This document shows positions 7,978-17,029 of a DNA stretch of 51,829 nt, in pieces. Position 1 is the stretch's first letter. Every line of letters begins with the position of its first letter. The notes under the pieces are model-generated. The model saw nothing but the letters and a program-made list of their open reading frames with translations. It searched no databases and was not told where the DNA came from. The DNA lies in the NCBI GenBank assembly GCA_903858475.1, contig CAIOIZ010000165.1, positions 1-51,829 on the forward strand, read 5' to 3'. Source of the DNA: an uncultured Bacteroidota bacterium (GTDB lineage: Bacteria > Bacteroidota > Bacteroidia > Chitinophagales > Chitinophagaceae). The position numbers and the translations under genes are program-made.

Positions 7978-9075
7978 TCACCCCCAATACTGAACGGGAT
8001 TGGTTTGCACCACCGTTTTTTGGATGGCAAAAGTAGGGAATTTTTGCTGTAAAACATCACAAATAAGGTCCTGAGTATACTGTTCGCTTTCATAATGCCC
8101 AATATCTGCCAAAATCAGCTGCCCGTTTGCATCAAAAAACTCATGGTATTTGATGTCTGCAGTTACAAAAATATCTGCCCCAGCAGCAATGGCAGAACTC
8201 GTTAAAAAGCTTCCACTTCCGCCGCAAATTGCAATTTTAGTAAGCTTTTTGCTTAAAAACGGGCTATGCCGAATGATTTTTAGCCCAAATGCCGATTTTA
8301 GCAGGTCAAAAAAGGCCGATGCATCCATTGCCTCGGGTAATTCTGCGATTATACCAGTCCCAATTGATTGAAGTTTATTATCCAAGGTTATTAAGTCATA
8401 GGCCAGTTCCTCATAGGGATGGGAGGAATACAAGGCCTCCATTATTTGCCTTTCTTTCCATCCTTCAAATATCATTTCCAACTTTTGTTCTTCTTCGTAA
8501 TGCCTTTTACCAGGCTGACCAACAAATGGCTTTGTTGCTTCGCCCCCTTTAAAACTGCCAATTCCCACACTAGTAAAACTACAATCGCTGTATGCACCAA
8601 TGGAACCTGCTCCGGCATTGAATAAAGCTTCCCTTACATTTTCTATATGTGATACTGGAACATAGGTCTGAATTTTTTTCAAAATCCCTTTTTTGGGAAC
8701 CAATATTTGGCGGTTTATCAGCCCTAATTTATCCGCCATCCGCCCATTTACGCCCTGAATAATATTGTCTAAATTGGTATGAATGGCATAAATAGCTATA
8801 TCCTTTTTAATAGCAGTGATTAATGCCTTCTCCACATAATTGTATCCATTTATTTTTTTCAATCCCTTGAAAACAATGGGATGATGCGCAATTACCATAT
8901 TGGCATTTCTTGCAATAGCATCTTCTATTACAGCTTCCGTAGCATCAAGGGCTACAACAATACCGGTACAGCCCCATCCTGCTTGACCTGTAATTAGTCC
9001 AGCATTGTCATATTCCTCCTGCAAAGAAAGAGGCGCTATAGTTTCTAATATTGCAACAATGTCCTTGATTTTCAT
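7978..9075 (-). CDS. Nif3-like dinuclear metal centre protein
   Basis: A 365-residue member of the Nif3/DUF34 family (GTP cyclohydrolase 1 type 2-like; activity unproven). The metal-binding histidines are visible in the N-terminal half (IAHHPIVFKG, about residues 62-71, and IHTNLDN near residue 98) and near the C-terminus (ADIKYHEFFD and LADIGHYESEQ). The middle third (about residues 125-230) is the extra PII-like insert found in the long YqfO-type proteins, so this is the long form. It probably forms a hexameric ring. It is co-oriented with the zinc-ribbon gene, a conserved pairing. Confidence 0.9.
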   Translation of the reverse strand: MKIKDIVAILETIAPLSLQEEYDNAGLITGQAGWGCTGIVVALDATEAVIEDAIARNANMVIAHHPIVFKGLKKINGYNYVEKALITAIKKDIAIYAIHTNLDNIIQGVNGRMADKLGLINRQILVPKKGILKKIQTYVPVSHIENVREALFNAGAGSIGAYSDCSFTSVGIGSFKGGEATKPFVGQPGKRHYEEEQKLEMIFEGWKERQIMEALYSSHPYEELAYDLITLDNKLQSIGTGIIAELPEAMDASAFFDLLKSAFGLKIIRHSPFLSKKLTKIAICGGSGSFLTSSAIAAGADIFVTADIKYHEFFDANGQLILADIGHYESEQYTQDLICDVLQQKFPTFAIQKTVVQTNPVQYWG

Positions 9076-9225
9076 AATTTAAAATTAATCAATTCAGCAT
9101 AAGTATCCTTGCAAATTGTAAATACAATTTTTCAAAATGGTGACCCTTGTACGAACTTATATTATTGGATGCAGCATTTAGTACCCAAAAGGCATCTTGT
9201 AAAAGAAAACAAATAAAAAATCCCT

Positions 9226-9233
9226 TACATTTA
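9226..9233 (+). promoter_or_regulatory. Possible -7 box for the 9.2-kb lipoprotein gene
   Basis: TACATTTA is one mismatch from TAnnTTTG and overlaps the first ATG (9233), which favours the second ATG at 9254 as the real start. Confidence 0.35.
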
Positions 9234-9253
9234 TGCATAAAAAAACGCAGGAT

Positions 9254-9709
9254 ATGCCCAGTTTAATTTATAAAGGAAGATTTTTTATTGCCTTACTAAG
9301 TGCCGCTTTGCTACTCCTATCAGGTTGTAAAAAAAATACTCAGGAAGTGCAACGTAATCTGGCCCAGGAGTATTTCGATGCAAACGTAATCAATAAAGAC
9401 ATTGTAGTACACCTTGCAACCGATAATGGCAATGACCTTACCGCTCAGTATAATGGCTATGTATTCAAATTAATAAAAAATACCTACCTAGATGGGCCAC
9501 TGCAAGCTACTATAGGCGGTGTTACTTATACTGGCACTTGGGCATGTAATGATGACTATGGAAAGTTAACCATCCATCTTCCTGCCGTGCCCAGCCCTTT
9601 TGTATTTCTGACGAGGGAATGGCGCTTCACTAAAAAAACAGTACCTATAATGGAATTAGCTCCTTGGGGCACTACAGATCCCATTGTACTGCACATGCAA
9701 AGGCTATAA
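9254..9709 (+). CDS. Predicted lipoprotein, unknown function
   Basis: From the ATG at 9254 the protein is 151 residues. It has a lipoprotein signal (MPSLIYKGRFFIALLSAALL, then the lipobox LLSGC with Cys at about residue 25) and a short KKN after the Cys. The mature part looks like a small beta-rich domain (QYNGYVFKLI, GGVTYTGTWACNDDYGKLTI). An alternative ATG lies seven codons upstream (9233) but overlaps a possible -7 box. I do not recognise the family; the layout resembles small Bacteroidota lipoproteins found near surface-protein genes. It precedes the PKD protein gene by 161 nt. That gap has no hairpin, so they may be co-expressed, but this is not shown. Confidence 0.65.
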   Translation: MPSLIYKGRFFIALLSAALLLLSGCKKNTQEVQRNLAQEYFDANVINKDIVVHLATDNGNDLTAQYNGYVFKLIKNTYLDGPLQATIGGVTYTGTWACNDDYGKLTIHLPAVPSPFVFLTREWRFTKKTVPIMELAPWGTTDPIVLHMQRL

Positions 9710-9870
9710 ACCATTTTTTGAAGTAATCCGTACAAATGCCAAGCCCATCCACTTGAAATAAAATAGGATATATCGCATTATGGCACAATTTTTTCTGTAT
9801 AATTCAGTTATATATAAACAATATTTTTTGGACTTTCTCCAAAACCCATAAACACTAAAGCACAAACAAA

Positions 9871-12800
9871 ATGACAGCCCTTACTGTCATCAGAAACCTT
9901 ATCATACTGTTCTTTTACTCATTGATAAGTATCACTGGAACTAAAGCACAACTGGTCGCCGATTTTACTGGTAACCCGTTAAGTGGATGCGCGCCACTTA
10001 TCGTACATTTTACCGATCAATCGCAAGGCAATCCTACACAATGGAAATGGTATTTAGGCAATAGCACTATTTCTTTTTTACAAAACCCTTCTGCAACTTA
10101 TTTTAATCCCGGTACGTATAACATAAAACTAGTCATTCAAAATGCAGCTGGCACTGCAGATTCAATTACAAAAACGCAATTTGTAACGGTTTATAGTCAA
10201 CCATCCGTAGACTTTATAGGCAACCCTCTAGCCGGATGCTATCCTTTGCCCGTTCAATTTACAGATCAAAGTATTCCAGGAGATGGTAGCATCAACCTAT
10301 GGCAATGGGATTTTGGCGACGGCACATTGGCTACCATACAAAACCCCACTCATACTTACACAAATGCAGGTAATTTTAATGTGAGCCTCAGGGTTAGAAA
10401 TAGTGTAGGTTGTATTAAAGTACTTACCAGAAATCAGTATGTGCAAATAAGTACGGGGGTACTTGCAGATTTCAGCAATGACCAACCTAGTAATTGCAGT
10501 TTACCTGCCACTATTAATTTTCAAAACCTTTCAACTGGCACTGGCGTTTTAAATTATCAATGGGATTTTGGAGATGGCGGCACTTCCACCCTAACCAATC
10601 CGAGTCACACTTATTTAGCAATTGGCTCCTTTACAGTCAGATTAATAGTAACCAATGCTGCTGGATGTACGGATACGCTTACACGAAATAATGTAATCAC
10701 CATTGGCATTGTTAATGCAGCATTCAGCTCACCAGATACGGTTTGTCAAAACAGCCCACTCGCTTTCACCAATACTAGCAGCCCAATTCCTAGTTCGGTG
10801 GCCTGGGATTTTGGAGACGGCACTATTTCTGCTTTGCTGAACCCCTCCAAAACATATACAACAGCCGGCACCTATTTAGTGAGAATGATTGCCCTATTCG
10901 GTGCTTGCGCAGATACTGCCTATAAAACCATTACAGTTTTACCACAACCAACTGTTGGTTTCACTGCCAACCCTACCATTAGCTGTAGCCTTCCTTTTAT
11001 AGTTAATTTTACTAATACAAGTACGGGTGCTGTTTCTTATTTATGGAATTTTGGAGATGCAAGCAGTTCTACCTCCGCTAATCCAGTTCACACCTATACT
11101 AGTTTTGGAAACTTTACTGTTACACTGGTAGCAACTAATAGCAATGGATGCAGTAAATCTTTAACGATTCCATCATTGGTTCAAATCCAGGCACCACAAG
11201 CAATTATAAATAACCTTACCGATGAGGATTGTGCCCCCTTAACACATACTTTCACGGCTACCATTAATTCATTATTCCCAGTAACAAGTTATCTATGGGA
11301 TTTTGGAGATGGCAATACTTCTACATTACCCAATCCAACCCATGTATTCCCTACAGGCTCCTATAATATTAAATTAATTATCACTACTGCAGGTGGATGT
11401 AGTGATACGGTATTGGTGCCTAATGGAATTATAGCCAATGAGAGACCGATAGCTAATTTCGTAGCTACTCCATTAAATGCCTGCGCAAAAATACCCATCA
11501 ACTTTACCAACCTTTCTAGTGTCGGTGTTACCAGTTGGCTTTGGGATTTTGGGGATGGCATGACATCCAACGACCCCAATCCAATTCACCTATATCAAGA
11601 CACTGGATTTTTTACAATACAGTTAATTGTTTGGAATAATGGATGCCCAGATACCATCAGCTTTGTAGACTATATTCATATACTTCCCCCCATTGCTAGT
11701 TTTACCGAAACTTTTGATTGTATCAATCCCAAACAGAGAATATTTACTGACCATTCTATTGGGGCAGATGAATGGCTTTGGGACTTTGGAGATGGCACCA
11801 CGTCTATCATTCCAAGCCCCATTCACCTTTATGCAGATACGGGATTCTATACCATTACATTAACAGTTATCAATCATACTACCGGTTGCGATTACACGAC
11901 GACACAAACTGCACATGTAATAATTGAACACGCCAATTTCAATGTAACGGATACTGTTATTTGCCGAAACAATAGCATTGGATTTACTGCTTTTGGCAGC
12001 AACACATCGCACATAGCAACCTATGCTTGGAATTTTGGAGATGGTGCCACTGGTAGTGGAATTAATACTACCCATACCTATACACTTGCAGGTACTTATG
12101 ATATACGATTAATCACCCTTGATATCAATGGATGTTTGGACACTATCAGTAAACCATTGCATATCCGTGTCAATGGCCCGACTGCTGCTTTTTCACCAAG
12201 TGTGCCAGGTAGTTGCCTTTTATCAACTGTTATTTTTAACGACCAATCAATCAATGATGGAGTACATCCCATATTAACCTGGATTTGGAATTTTGGAGAT
12301 GGCAGCATCGACACCTTGCATGCAGCCCCTTTTCAACATACTTATTCTACTCCGGGTGCATATACTGTATCGCTTAAATTAATTGATGGGGTTGGATGTG
12401 TAGACAGTATTAATCACAATAGCGCTATCATTATTTCGCATCCAGTTGCTGGTTTTAATTCTACAGATACGCTTTCATGTCCTAACAGACCTGTTCAATT
12501 CAATAATACATCTACAGGCCCAGGGCTCAATTATACTTGGTATTTTGGAGATGGCAGTATTAGTCATGCAGCCAACCCAGTTCACAATTACTCAATGGAT
12601 GGCAACTATACTATCAAACTCGTCATTGTAGACCAATATGGTTGTACCGACTCTCTTGAAAGAAGTTCCTATGTAATTGTGATAACCCCTGCAGCTAATT
12701 TCATAATGAGTGATTCCATCAGTACCTGCCCTCCTTTGATTGTAAATTTCACCAATCTATCTACTGGGTATCTAACTGTTAACTGGGATTTTGGCGATGG

Positions 12801-14673
12801 CAGTTTTGCTAGTATGGACAACCCTTCCCATTTTTATTCTACACCTGGCATTTTCAATGTTCGCCTAACGGTAACCGGACCAGGCGGGTGCTCAGCTGTT
12901 TTGACAAAACAAATTATCATAAGGGGACCGAGAGGAAGTTTTTCCTATACTCCATTAACAGGATGTGATCCTTTACAGGTGCATTTATTTGCAACTACAC
13001 AGGATCGTGTTTCCTTTGTTTGGGATTTTAGTGATGGCAATATTTTAGCAACAAATGATTCTAATCTAGTACATACCTATTTATCTCCAGGAATCTATGT
13101 TCCCAAAATGATCTTAGTGGATGCTGGTGGATGTCAAATACCAATTACGGGTGTTGATACAATCAAAGTAAACGGAGTGGAAGCCAATTTCGATGCGCTT
13201 GGAACGATTCATTGCGATGCTGGCACGGTAAGTTTTACCAACAATTCACTTAGCAATGATGTCATTCAAGGATACAACTGGTATTTTGGTGATGGAGGAA
13301 GTTCCACCCTTCAAAATCCCAGTCATTTTTATCCAGCCCCTGGATTATATTATCCCAAATTGATAGTAACCACACTTACTGGTTGCATTGATTCAATTCA
13401 ATATCCACAACCTGTAAAAATTGTAGCTTCCCCACAAGCAATTATCAATAATACCGCTAACGGATGTACGCCACTAACTGTAAACTTTAATGCAGCGCTA
13501 TCGGTTGCAGATACTTCTGCTATCAATTGGGTTTGGAACTTTGGCAATGGCAACCAATCGCAACTGCAAATTCCTCCTGCACAATTATATGTCACTGCTG
13601 GCACCTACACTACACAACTCATTGCAAGCAATAGTACAGGTTGTGCAGATACAGTTACCCAAACAATTGAAGCCTATTTGATTCCAACAGTAAGCGCTGG
13701 AGTGGACACTATGATTTGCAAAGGAACAGGCAGGAATTTAAATGCAACCGGTGCTACTAATTATACCTGGACGCCTGCTACAGGACTCAGTTGCACTAAT
13801 TGTGCGAGCCCAATTGCCACTCCCGATAGTGCAACCAATTATATTGTTACTGGAGCTACCGTACATGGATGTACGAATATAGATACGGTAAACGTAAAAG
13901 TTATTTATCCATTTGTCATGAACAACAGCATTGGAGATACTTTATGTATAGGGGCCTCCGTACGATTATTTGCAACAGGTGCCAATAGTTATACCTGGAG
14001 CCCTGCAACAGGATTAAGCAATTCCAATTCAGCCAGTCCAACTGCCAGCCCCATTACTACCACCAATTATCGCGTCATTGGAAAGGACGACAAGGGCTGC
14101 TTCAGCGATACGGGATTTGTATTGGTAAAAGTTTACCCCATACCGACTGTTGAAGCGGGCAGTAACAAAACCATCAATGCAGGACAATCGGTGAATTTAT
14201 TACCTGTAATTAGTGCAGATATTACTACTATTACTTGGACACCAACAGCGAGTATCATCAGCAACAACTTTCCTGCTGTTACTGTTAAACCAGCAGCTAC
14301 AACAGAATACACTATAGATGTTAGTAATCCAGGGGGTTGCAAATCCAGTGATAAAGTAACGGTGTTTGTTATTTGTAATGGAGCCAATGTATTTATTCCA
14401 AACACTTTTTCACCTAACGGTGATGGAACCAATGACATTTTTTATCCAAGAGGCACTGGATTATTCAGTATCAAAACCATGCGGATTTTTAGTCGATGGG
14501 GCGAAGTGGTATTTGAAAAAAATAATTTTTCACCCAATGATGCAGCCGCAGGATGGAATGGCACTTTTAAGGGCAGTAAATTAACCCCAGATGTATATGT
14601 TTATACCATTGATATCATTTGCGACAATAGCGCCATCCTTAGTTTTAAAGGCAATATTGCTTTGATACAATAA
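9871..14673 (+). CDS. PKD-repeat surface protein with T9SS type B sorting domain
   Basis: A 1600-residue secreted, cell-surface protein. It starts with a signal peptide (cleavage probably after TGTKA, residue 26). About fifteen PKD modules follow to roughly residue 1270, each with a variant of W-x-FGDG (WDFGDGT, WNFGDGA, WYFGDGS) and then NPxHxY. The first (WKWYLGNS) and last (WNFGNGN) are degenerate. Most modules carry two cysteines, one near the start (GCxPL) and one near the end (GCxDT), suggesting a disulphide in each. Three Ig-like/PKD-like segments span about 1274-1500. The last 95 residues are the CHU_C/type B sorting domain (FIPNTFSPNGDGTND, then FSRWGEVVFE). Type B proteins such as SprB depend on a SprF/PorP-like partner, and one is encoded next. 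An adhesin or gliding role is inferred. Confidence 0.92.
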   Translation: MTALTVIRNLIILFFYSLISITGTKAQLVADFTGNPLSGCAPLIVHFTDQSQGNPTQWKWYLGNSTISFLQNPSATYFNPGTYNIKLVIQNAAGTADSITKTQFVTVYSQPSVDFIGNPLAGCYPLPVQFTDQSIPGDGSINLWQWDFGDGTLATIQNPTHTYTNAGNFNVSLRVRNSVGCIKVLTRNQYVQISTGVLADFSNDQPSNCSLPATINFQNLSTGTGVLNYQWDFGDGGTSTLTNPSHTYLAIGSFTVRLIVTNAAGCTDTLTRNNVITIGIVNAAFSSPDTVCQNSPLAFTNTSSPIPSSVAWDFGDGTISALLNPSKTYTTAGTYLVRMIALFGACADTAYKTITVLPQPTVGFTANPTISCSLPFIVNFTNTSTGAVSYLWNFGDASSSTSANPVHTYTSFGNFTVTLVATNSNGCSKSLTIPSLVQIQAPQAIINNLTDEDCAPLTHTFTATINSLFPVTSYLWDFGDGNTSTLPNPTHVFPTGSYNIKLIITTAGGCSDTVLVPNGIIANERPIANFVATPLNACAKIPINFTNLSSVGVTSWLWDFGDGMTSNDPNPIHLYQDTGFFTIQLIVWNNGCPDTISFVDYIHILPPIASFTETFDCINPKQRIFTDHSIGADEWLWDFGDGTTSIIPSPIHLYADTGFYTITLTVINHTTGCDYTTTQTAHVIIEHANFNVTDTVICRNNSIGFTAFGSNTSHIATYAWNFGDGATGSGINTTHTYTLAGTYDIRLITLDINGCLDTISKPLHIRVNGPTAAFSPSVPGSCLLSTVIFNDQSINDGVHPILTWIWNFGDGSIDTLHAAPFQHTYSTPGAYTVSLKLIDGVGCVDSINHNSAIIISHPVAGFNSTDTLSCPNRPVQFNNTSTGPGLNYTWYFGDGSISHAANPVHNYSMDGNYTIKLVIVDQYGCTDSLERSSYVIVITPAANFIMSDSISTCPPLIVNFTNLSTGYLTVNWDFGDGSFASMDNPSHFYSTPGIFNVRLTVTGPGGCSAVLTKQIIIRGPRGSFSYTPLTGCDPLQVHLFATTQDRVSFVWDFSDGNILATNDSNLVHTYLSPGIYVPKMILVDAGGCQIPITGVDTIKVNGVEANFDALGTIHCDAGTVSFTNNSLSNDVIQGYNWYFGDGGSSTLQNPSHFYPAPGLYYPKLIVTTLTGCIDSIQYPQPVKIVASPQAIINNTANGCTPLTVNFNAALSVADTSAINWVWNFGNGNQSQLQIPPAQLYVTAGTYTTQLIASNSTGCADTVTQTIEAYLIPTVSAGVDTMICKGTGRNLNATGATNYTWTPATGLSCTNCASPIATPDSATNYIVTGATVHGCTNIDTVNVKVIYPFVMNNSIGDTLCIGASVRLFATGANSYTWSPATGLSNSNSASPTASPITTTNYRVIGKDDKGCFSDTGFVLVKVYPIPTVEAGSNKTINAGQSVNLLPVISADITTITWTPTASIISNNFPAVTVKPAATTEYTIDVSNPGGCKSSDKVTVFVICNGANVFIPNTFSPNGDGTNDIFYPRGTGLFSIKTMRIFSRWGEVVFEKNNFSPNDAAAGWNGTFKGSKLTPDVYVYTIDIICDNSAILSFKGNIALIQ

Positions 14674-14730
14674 AAACATTGATACCGCTAATGTAAAAAG
14701 GTATCTCCGAAGCTTTGGTTTTATGATTAT

Positions 14731-14768
14731 AAAGGGCCGGTTGTAAGGGACCGGCCCCTTTAAAAAAA
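14731..14768 (+). terminator. Hairpin after the PKD protein gene
   Basis: GGGCCGGT and ACCGGCCC pair around an 8-nt loop, with AAA/TTT extending the stem past one unpaired C. There is no T run on the + strand after it, so it may attenuate rather than stop transcription into the PorP/SprF gene. Confidence 0.55.
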
Positions 14769-14771
14769 CAA

Positions 14772-14779
14772 TAATCTTG
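14772..14779 (+). promoter_or_regulatory. Possible -7 box for the PorP/SprF gene
   Basis: TAATCTTG, one mismatch from TAnnTTTG, lies about 63 nt before the ATG at 14843. It makes the longer reading frame, which opens at a TTG within this box, unlikely. Confidence 0.4.
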
Positions 14780-14842
14780 CATTCAAGTCGTTTATATTAT
14801 ATCCACCATGGTAAAGCATTAAAAATATGCTTGACCGCTAGC

Positions 14843-15880
14843 ATGAAAAAACTACTACTTAAAACGACCCTTTTATTTTCATTGCTATTGGTAATTTGTT
14901 TGCCAATTCTAGCGCAGGATATTCACTTCTCCCAATTTTCAGAAACCCCCCTTTTACGCAATCCTGCATTAGCAGGCATTTTTACTGGCGACATTCGAAT
15001 ACAAACTGTGTATAGAACACAATGGAATAGTGTAACAGTGCCCTATCAAACAGGCTCTTTAAATGGGGAGTATAAAAAACCTGTCGGGCATGGGGATGAT
15101 TTCTTAACCATCGGCGGCGAAATATTATATGACAAAGCAGGCACTGTCGCATTACAAGCAACCCATATTTTACCAACTGTCAATTATCATAAATCACTTA
15201 GTGCAGACAGGAATATGTATTTATCACTAGGCTTTATGGGAGGCTGGGTTCAAAGAAGTATTGATCGCAGTAAGGTTACCACCAACAGCCAATTTGATGG
15301 CACTGGATTTAATCCTGGATTGGCAGATGGAGAAAGTTTTTTGCGAAATTCATACTCCTACTTGGATGCCAGTGTAGGAATGAGTTTTAATGCACAAATA
15401 GGAGAAAACATTGACAACAATATTTTTATTGGACTGGCCTATCATCATTTTAACAAGGCTACCAAAGTGTCATTTTATGGGAACCCCAATTATGAAATGA
15501 TTCCTAAATGGGTAGCAAGTGCAGGTGTGCGAATGAACATGACCGAATATGCTTTTTTTACAATTGAAGGAAATTATAGCAAGCAAGGTCCCTTTACAGA
15601 AACAATGGCGGGCGCATTGTATTCCTGGAAATTAGATGATATGGACGCACCGAAGTACATATTGCATGCAGGGGCTTATATGCGCTGGAAAGATGCCGTT
15701 ATACCAATGGTCAAAATGGAAATGAGACCACTGTCCATTGCCGTTAGTTATGATGGCAACATCTCGCAATTATCAACTGCCAGTAAAGGCCGTGGTGGAC
15801 TAGAAATTTCATTGACTTATAAGAAATTTATTGAAAGGGAAAACAGCAATGCAGAAGCTGTGCGATGCCCAAGATTTTAA
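14843..15880 (+). CDS. PorP/SprF family T9SS outer-membrane protein
   Basis: A 345-residue outer-membrane beta-barrel. The start at 14843 gives a clean signal peptide (MKKLLLKTTLLFSLLLVICL, ending LPILAQ). It is followed at once by the family signature QDIHFSQF and then PLLRNPALAGIFTGDIR, a motif shared by PorP and SprF proteins. Alternating beta-strand patterns follow to the end. In Flavobacterium johnsoniae, SprF is needed to deliver the type B CTD protein SprB to the surface and is encoded beside it. Here the gene follows the PKD protein with a type B sorting domain, so a cargo-specific partner is the natural reading. Confidence 0.9.
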   Translation: MKKLLLKTTLLFSLLLVICLPILAQDIHFSQFSETPLLRNPALAGIFTGDIRIQTVYRTQWNSVTVPYQTGSLNGEYKKPVGHGDDFLTIGGEILYDKAGTVALQATHILPTVNYHKSLSADRNMYLSLGFMGGWVQRSIDRSKVTTNSQFDGTGFNPGLADGESFLRNSYSYLDASVGMSFNAQIGENIDNNIFIGLAYHHFNKATKVSFYGNPNYEMIPKWVASAGVRMNMTEYAFFTIEGNYSKQGPFTETMAGALYSWKLDDMDAPKYILHAGAYMRWKDAVIPMVKMEMRPLSIAVSYDGNISQLSTASKGRGGLEISLTYKKFIERENSNAEAVRCPRF

Positions 15881-15957
15881 TGCGCTATTAAAATCTTTGT
15901 AGCATACCTCAATTGGTATCAATTTGATTGTTTTATGGATTATTTGGATAAACAGCG

Positions 15958-15981
15958 AGCCCCCTTGATTGGGGGCTTTCT
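15958..15981 (+). terminator. Terminator after the PorP/SprF gene
   Basis: AGCCCCC and GGGGGCT form a perfect 7-bp GC-rich stem with a 6-nt loop, followed by TTCT. Confidence 0.78.
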
Positions 15982-16103
15982 ATTAGGTTTAAAAATAAGC
16001 AAATCTAGAAATAATCAAAACCCTTGTCGATTTTACTAAACAATTATTACAGAAAAATGTTAGAAGCATAAGAAAAACAAATATTTAAAACACCCCTACC
16101 ACC

Positions 16104-16571
16104 ATGACTAACAGCATTGGCCAATTAGCCCCCAATTTTACATTACACGATACAGAAAGAAAACCTGTTACGTTGAATGATCAAATAGGCAAAAATGTAC
16201 TTTTGTTATTTTTCCCGCAGGCCTTTACAGGTGTATGCACCAAAGAACTTTGTGCAATAAGAGATGATATCGCTCGATACAGTAATACCAACGCAACCGT
16301 ATTTGGCATTTCAGTGGACACCCCTGCTACACTGGCCAAATTCAAAGAGGAGCAAGGATACAATTTCAGTTTATTAAGTGATTTCAATAAAGAAGTTTCC
16401 ACCAACTATGGCTGTTTATATGAAGCCTTTGGCTGGATGAAAGGGGTTAGTAAAAGAGCTGCCTTTCTAATTGACAAAGCTGGTGTCATTAGATATGCAG
16501 AAGTCCTAGAAAATGCTGGCGAATTACCCAATTTCGAGGCCATCAATGCCCAATTAAGCAATTTGGCCTAA
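16104..16571 (+). CDS. Thioredoxin-dependent peroxiredoxin, PrxQ/BCP type
   Basis: A 155-residue cytoplasmic AhpC/TSA-fold peroxidase that reduces hydrogen peroxide and organic peroxides. The active-site region is PQAFTGVCTKELC: the peroxidatic Cys (about residue 46) follows a shortened version of the PxxxT motif, and a second Cys lies five residues on (C-x4-C). That is the arrangement of the atypical two-cysteine PrxQ/BCP group. RDDIARY and VFGISVDTPATLAKF complete the fold signature. It stands alone, between the PorP/SprF terminator and a hairpin just before the next gene. Confidence 0.9.
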   Translation: MTNSIGQLAPNFTLHDTERKPVTLNDQIGKNVLLLFFPQAFTGVCTKELCAIRDDIARYSNTNATVFGISVDTPATLAKFKEEQGYNFSLLSDFNKEVSTNYGCLYEAFGWMKGVSKRAAFLIDKAGVIRYAEVLENAGELPNFEAINAQLSNLA

Positions 16572-16602
16572 TTTTTAAGCTGGACAATATTTAATAAACC
16601 CC

Positions 16603-16627
16603 ATTTTATAGGAAAACCTTATAAAAT
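16603..16627 (+). terminator. AT-rich hairpin after the peroxiredoxin gene
   Basis: ATTTTATAGG and CCTTATAAAAT pair with one bulged T around an AAAA loop. Its right arm contains the first ATG (16626) of the following reading frame, which is one reason to doubt that start. It is weak as a terminator because the stem is AT-rich. Confidence 0.4.
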
Positions 16628-16664
16628 GTTGTTTATTAATAATATTTTATTATTTTTACTTCAG

Positions 16665-17006
16665 TTGAAAAGACTAATAACCATATCAATCGTATTATTT
16701 GGATTAACTTTTACTTCACTTGCACAAAACAAACCGGCTTCCGGCCTTGATCCTGCAGTTAAGATTTTAAAAGTTTACCCGATTCCTGCTACTACCGTAG
16801 TAAGCTTTGAATTTGAAAGAGGATATGATAAATCTTATTCCTTTCAGGTATACAATTTCATGGGCAAAAAAATAGAAGAAATCAAGGCCCCCAACCAACG
16901 CATCATTTTATCTTTAAATGATTACTACCGAGGTGTTTATATCTACCAATTGCGCGATCGCAATGGCAAGATGGTTGAATCTGGAAGATTCCAAGTAGTT
17001 AAATAA
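16665..17006 (+). CDS. Minimal T9SS type A sorting-domain protein
   Basis: From a TTG at 16665 the protein is 113 residues: a textbook signal peptide (KRLITISIVLFGLTFTSLAQ), a linker of about 12 residues, and then a domain that looks entirely like a type A C-terminal sorting domain (ILKVYPIPATTVVSFEF, YNFMGKKI, RGVYIYQLRDRNGKMVESG, ending RFQVVK). No cargo domain lies between signal and sorter. The ATG at 16626 would add 13 hydrophobic residues and lies in a hairpin arm. A -7-like TATTTTTA at 16651-16658 is six bases before the TTG. Function is unknown; it could be a surface-anchored fragment, a decoy or a remnant. Confidence 0.72.
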   Translation: MKRLITISIVLFGLTFTSLAQNKPASGLDPAVKILKVYPIPATTVVSFEFERGYDKSYSFQVYNFMGKKIEEIKAPNQRIILSLNDYYRGVYIYQLRDRNGKMVESGRFQVVK

Positions 17007-17029
17007 TTCCTCCACTTAATTTTTCGTTT

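Noticed and set aside
10300-13560. Periodic DNA repeats that could suggest a tandem array or CRISPR
   Set aside because: The period is about 240-260 bp, in frame, and encodes PKD modules; the nucleotide copies are too diverged for a recent tandem duplication.
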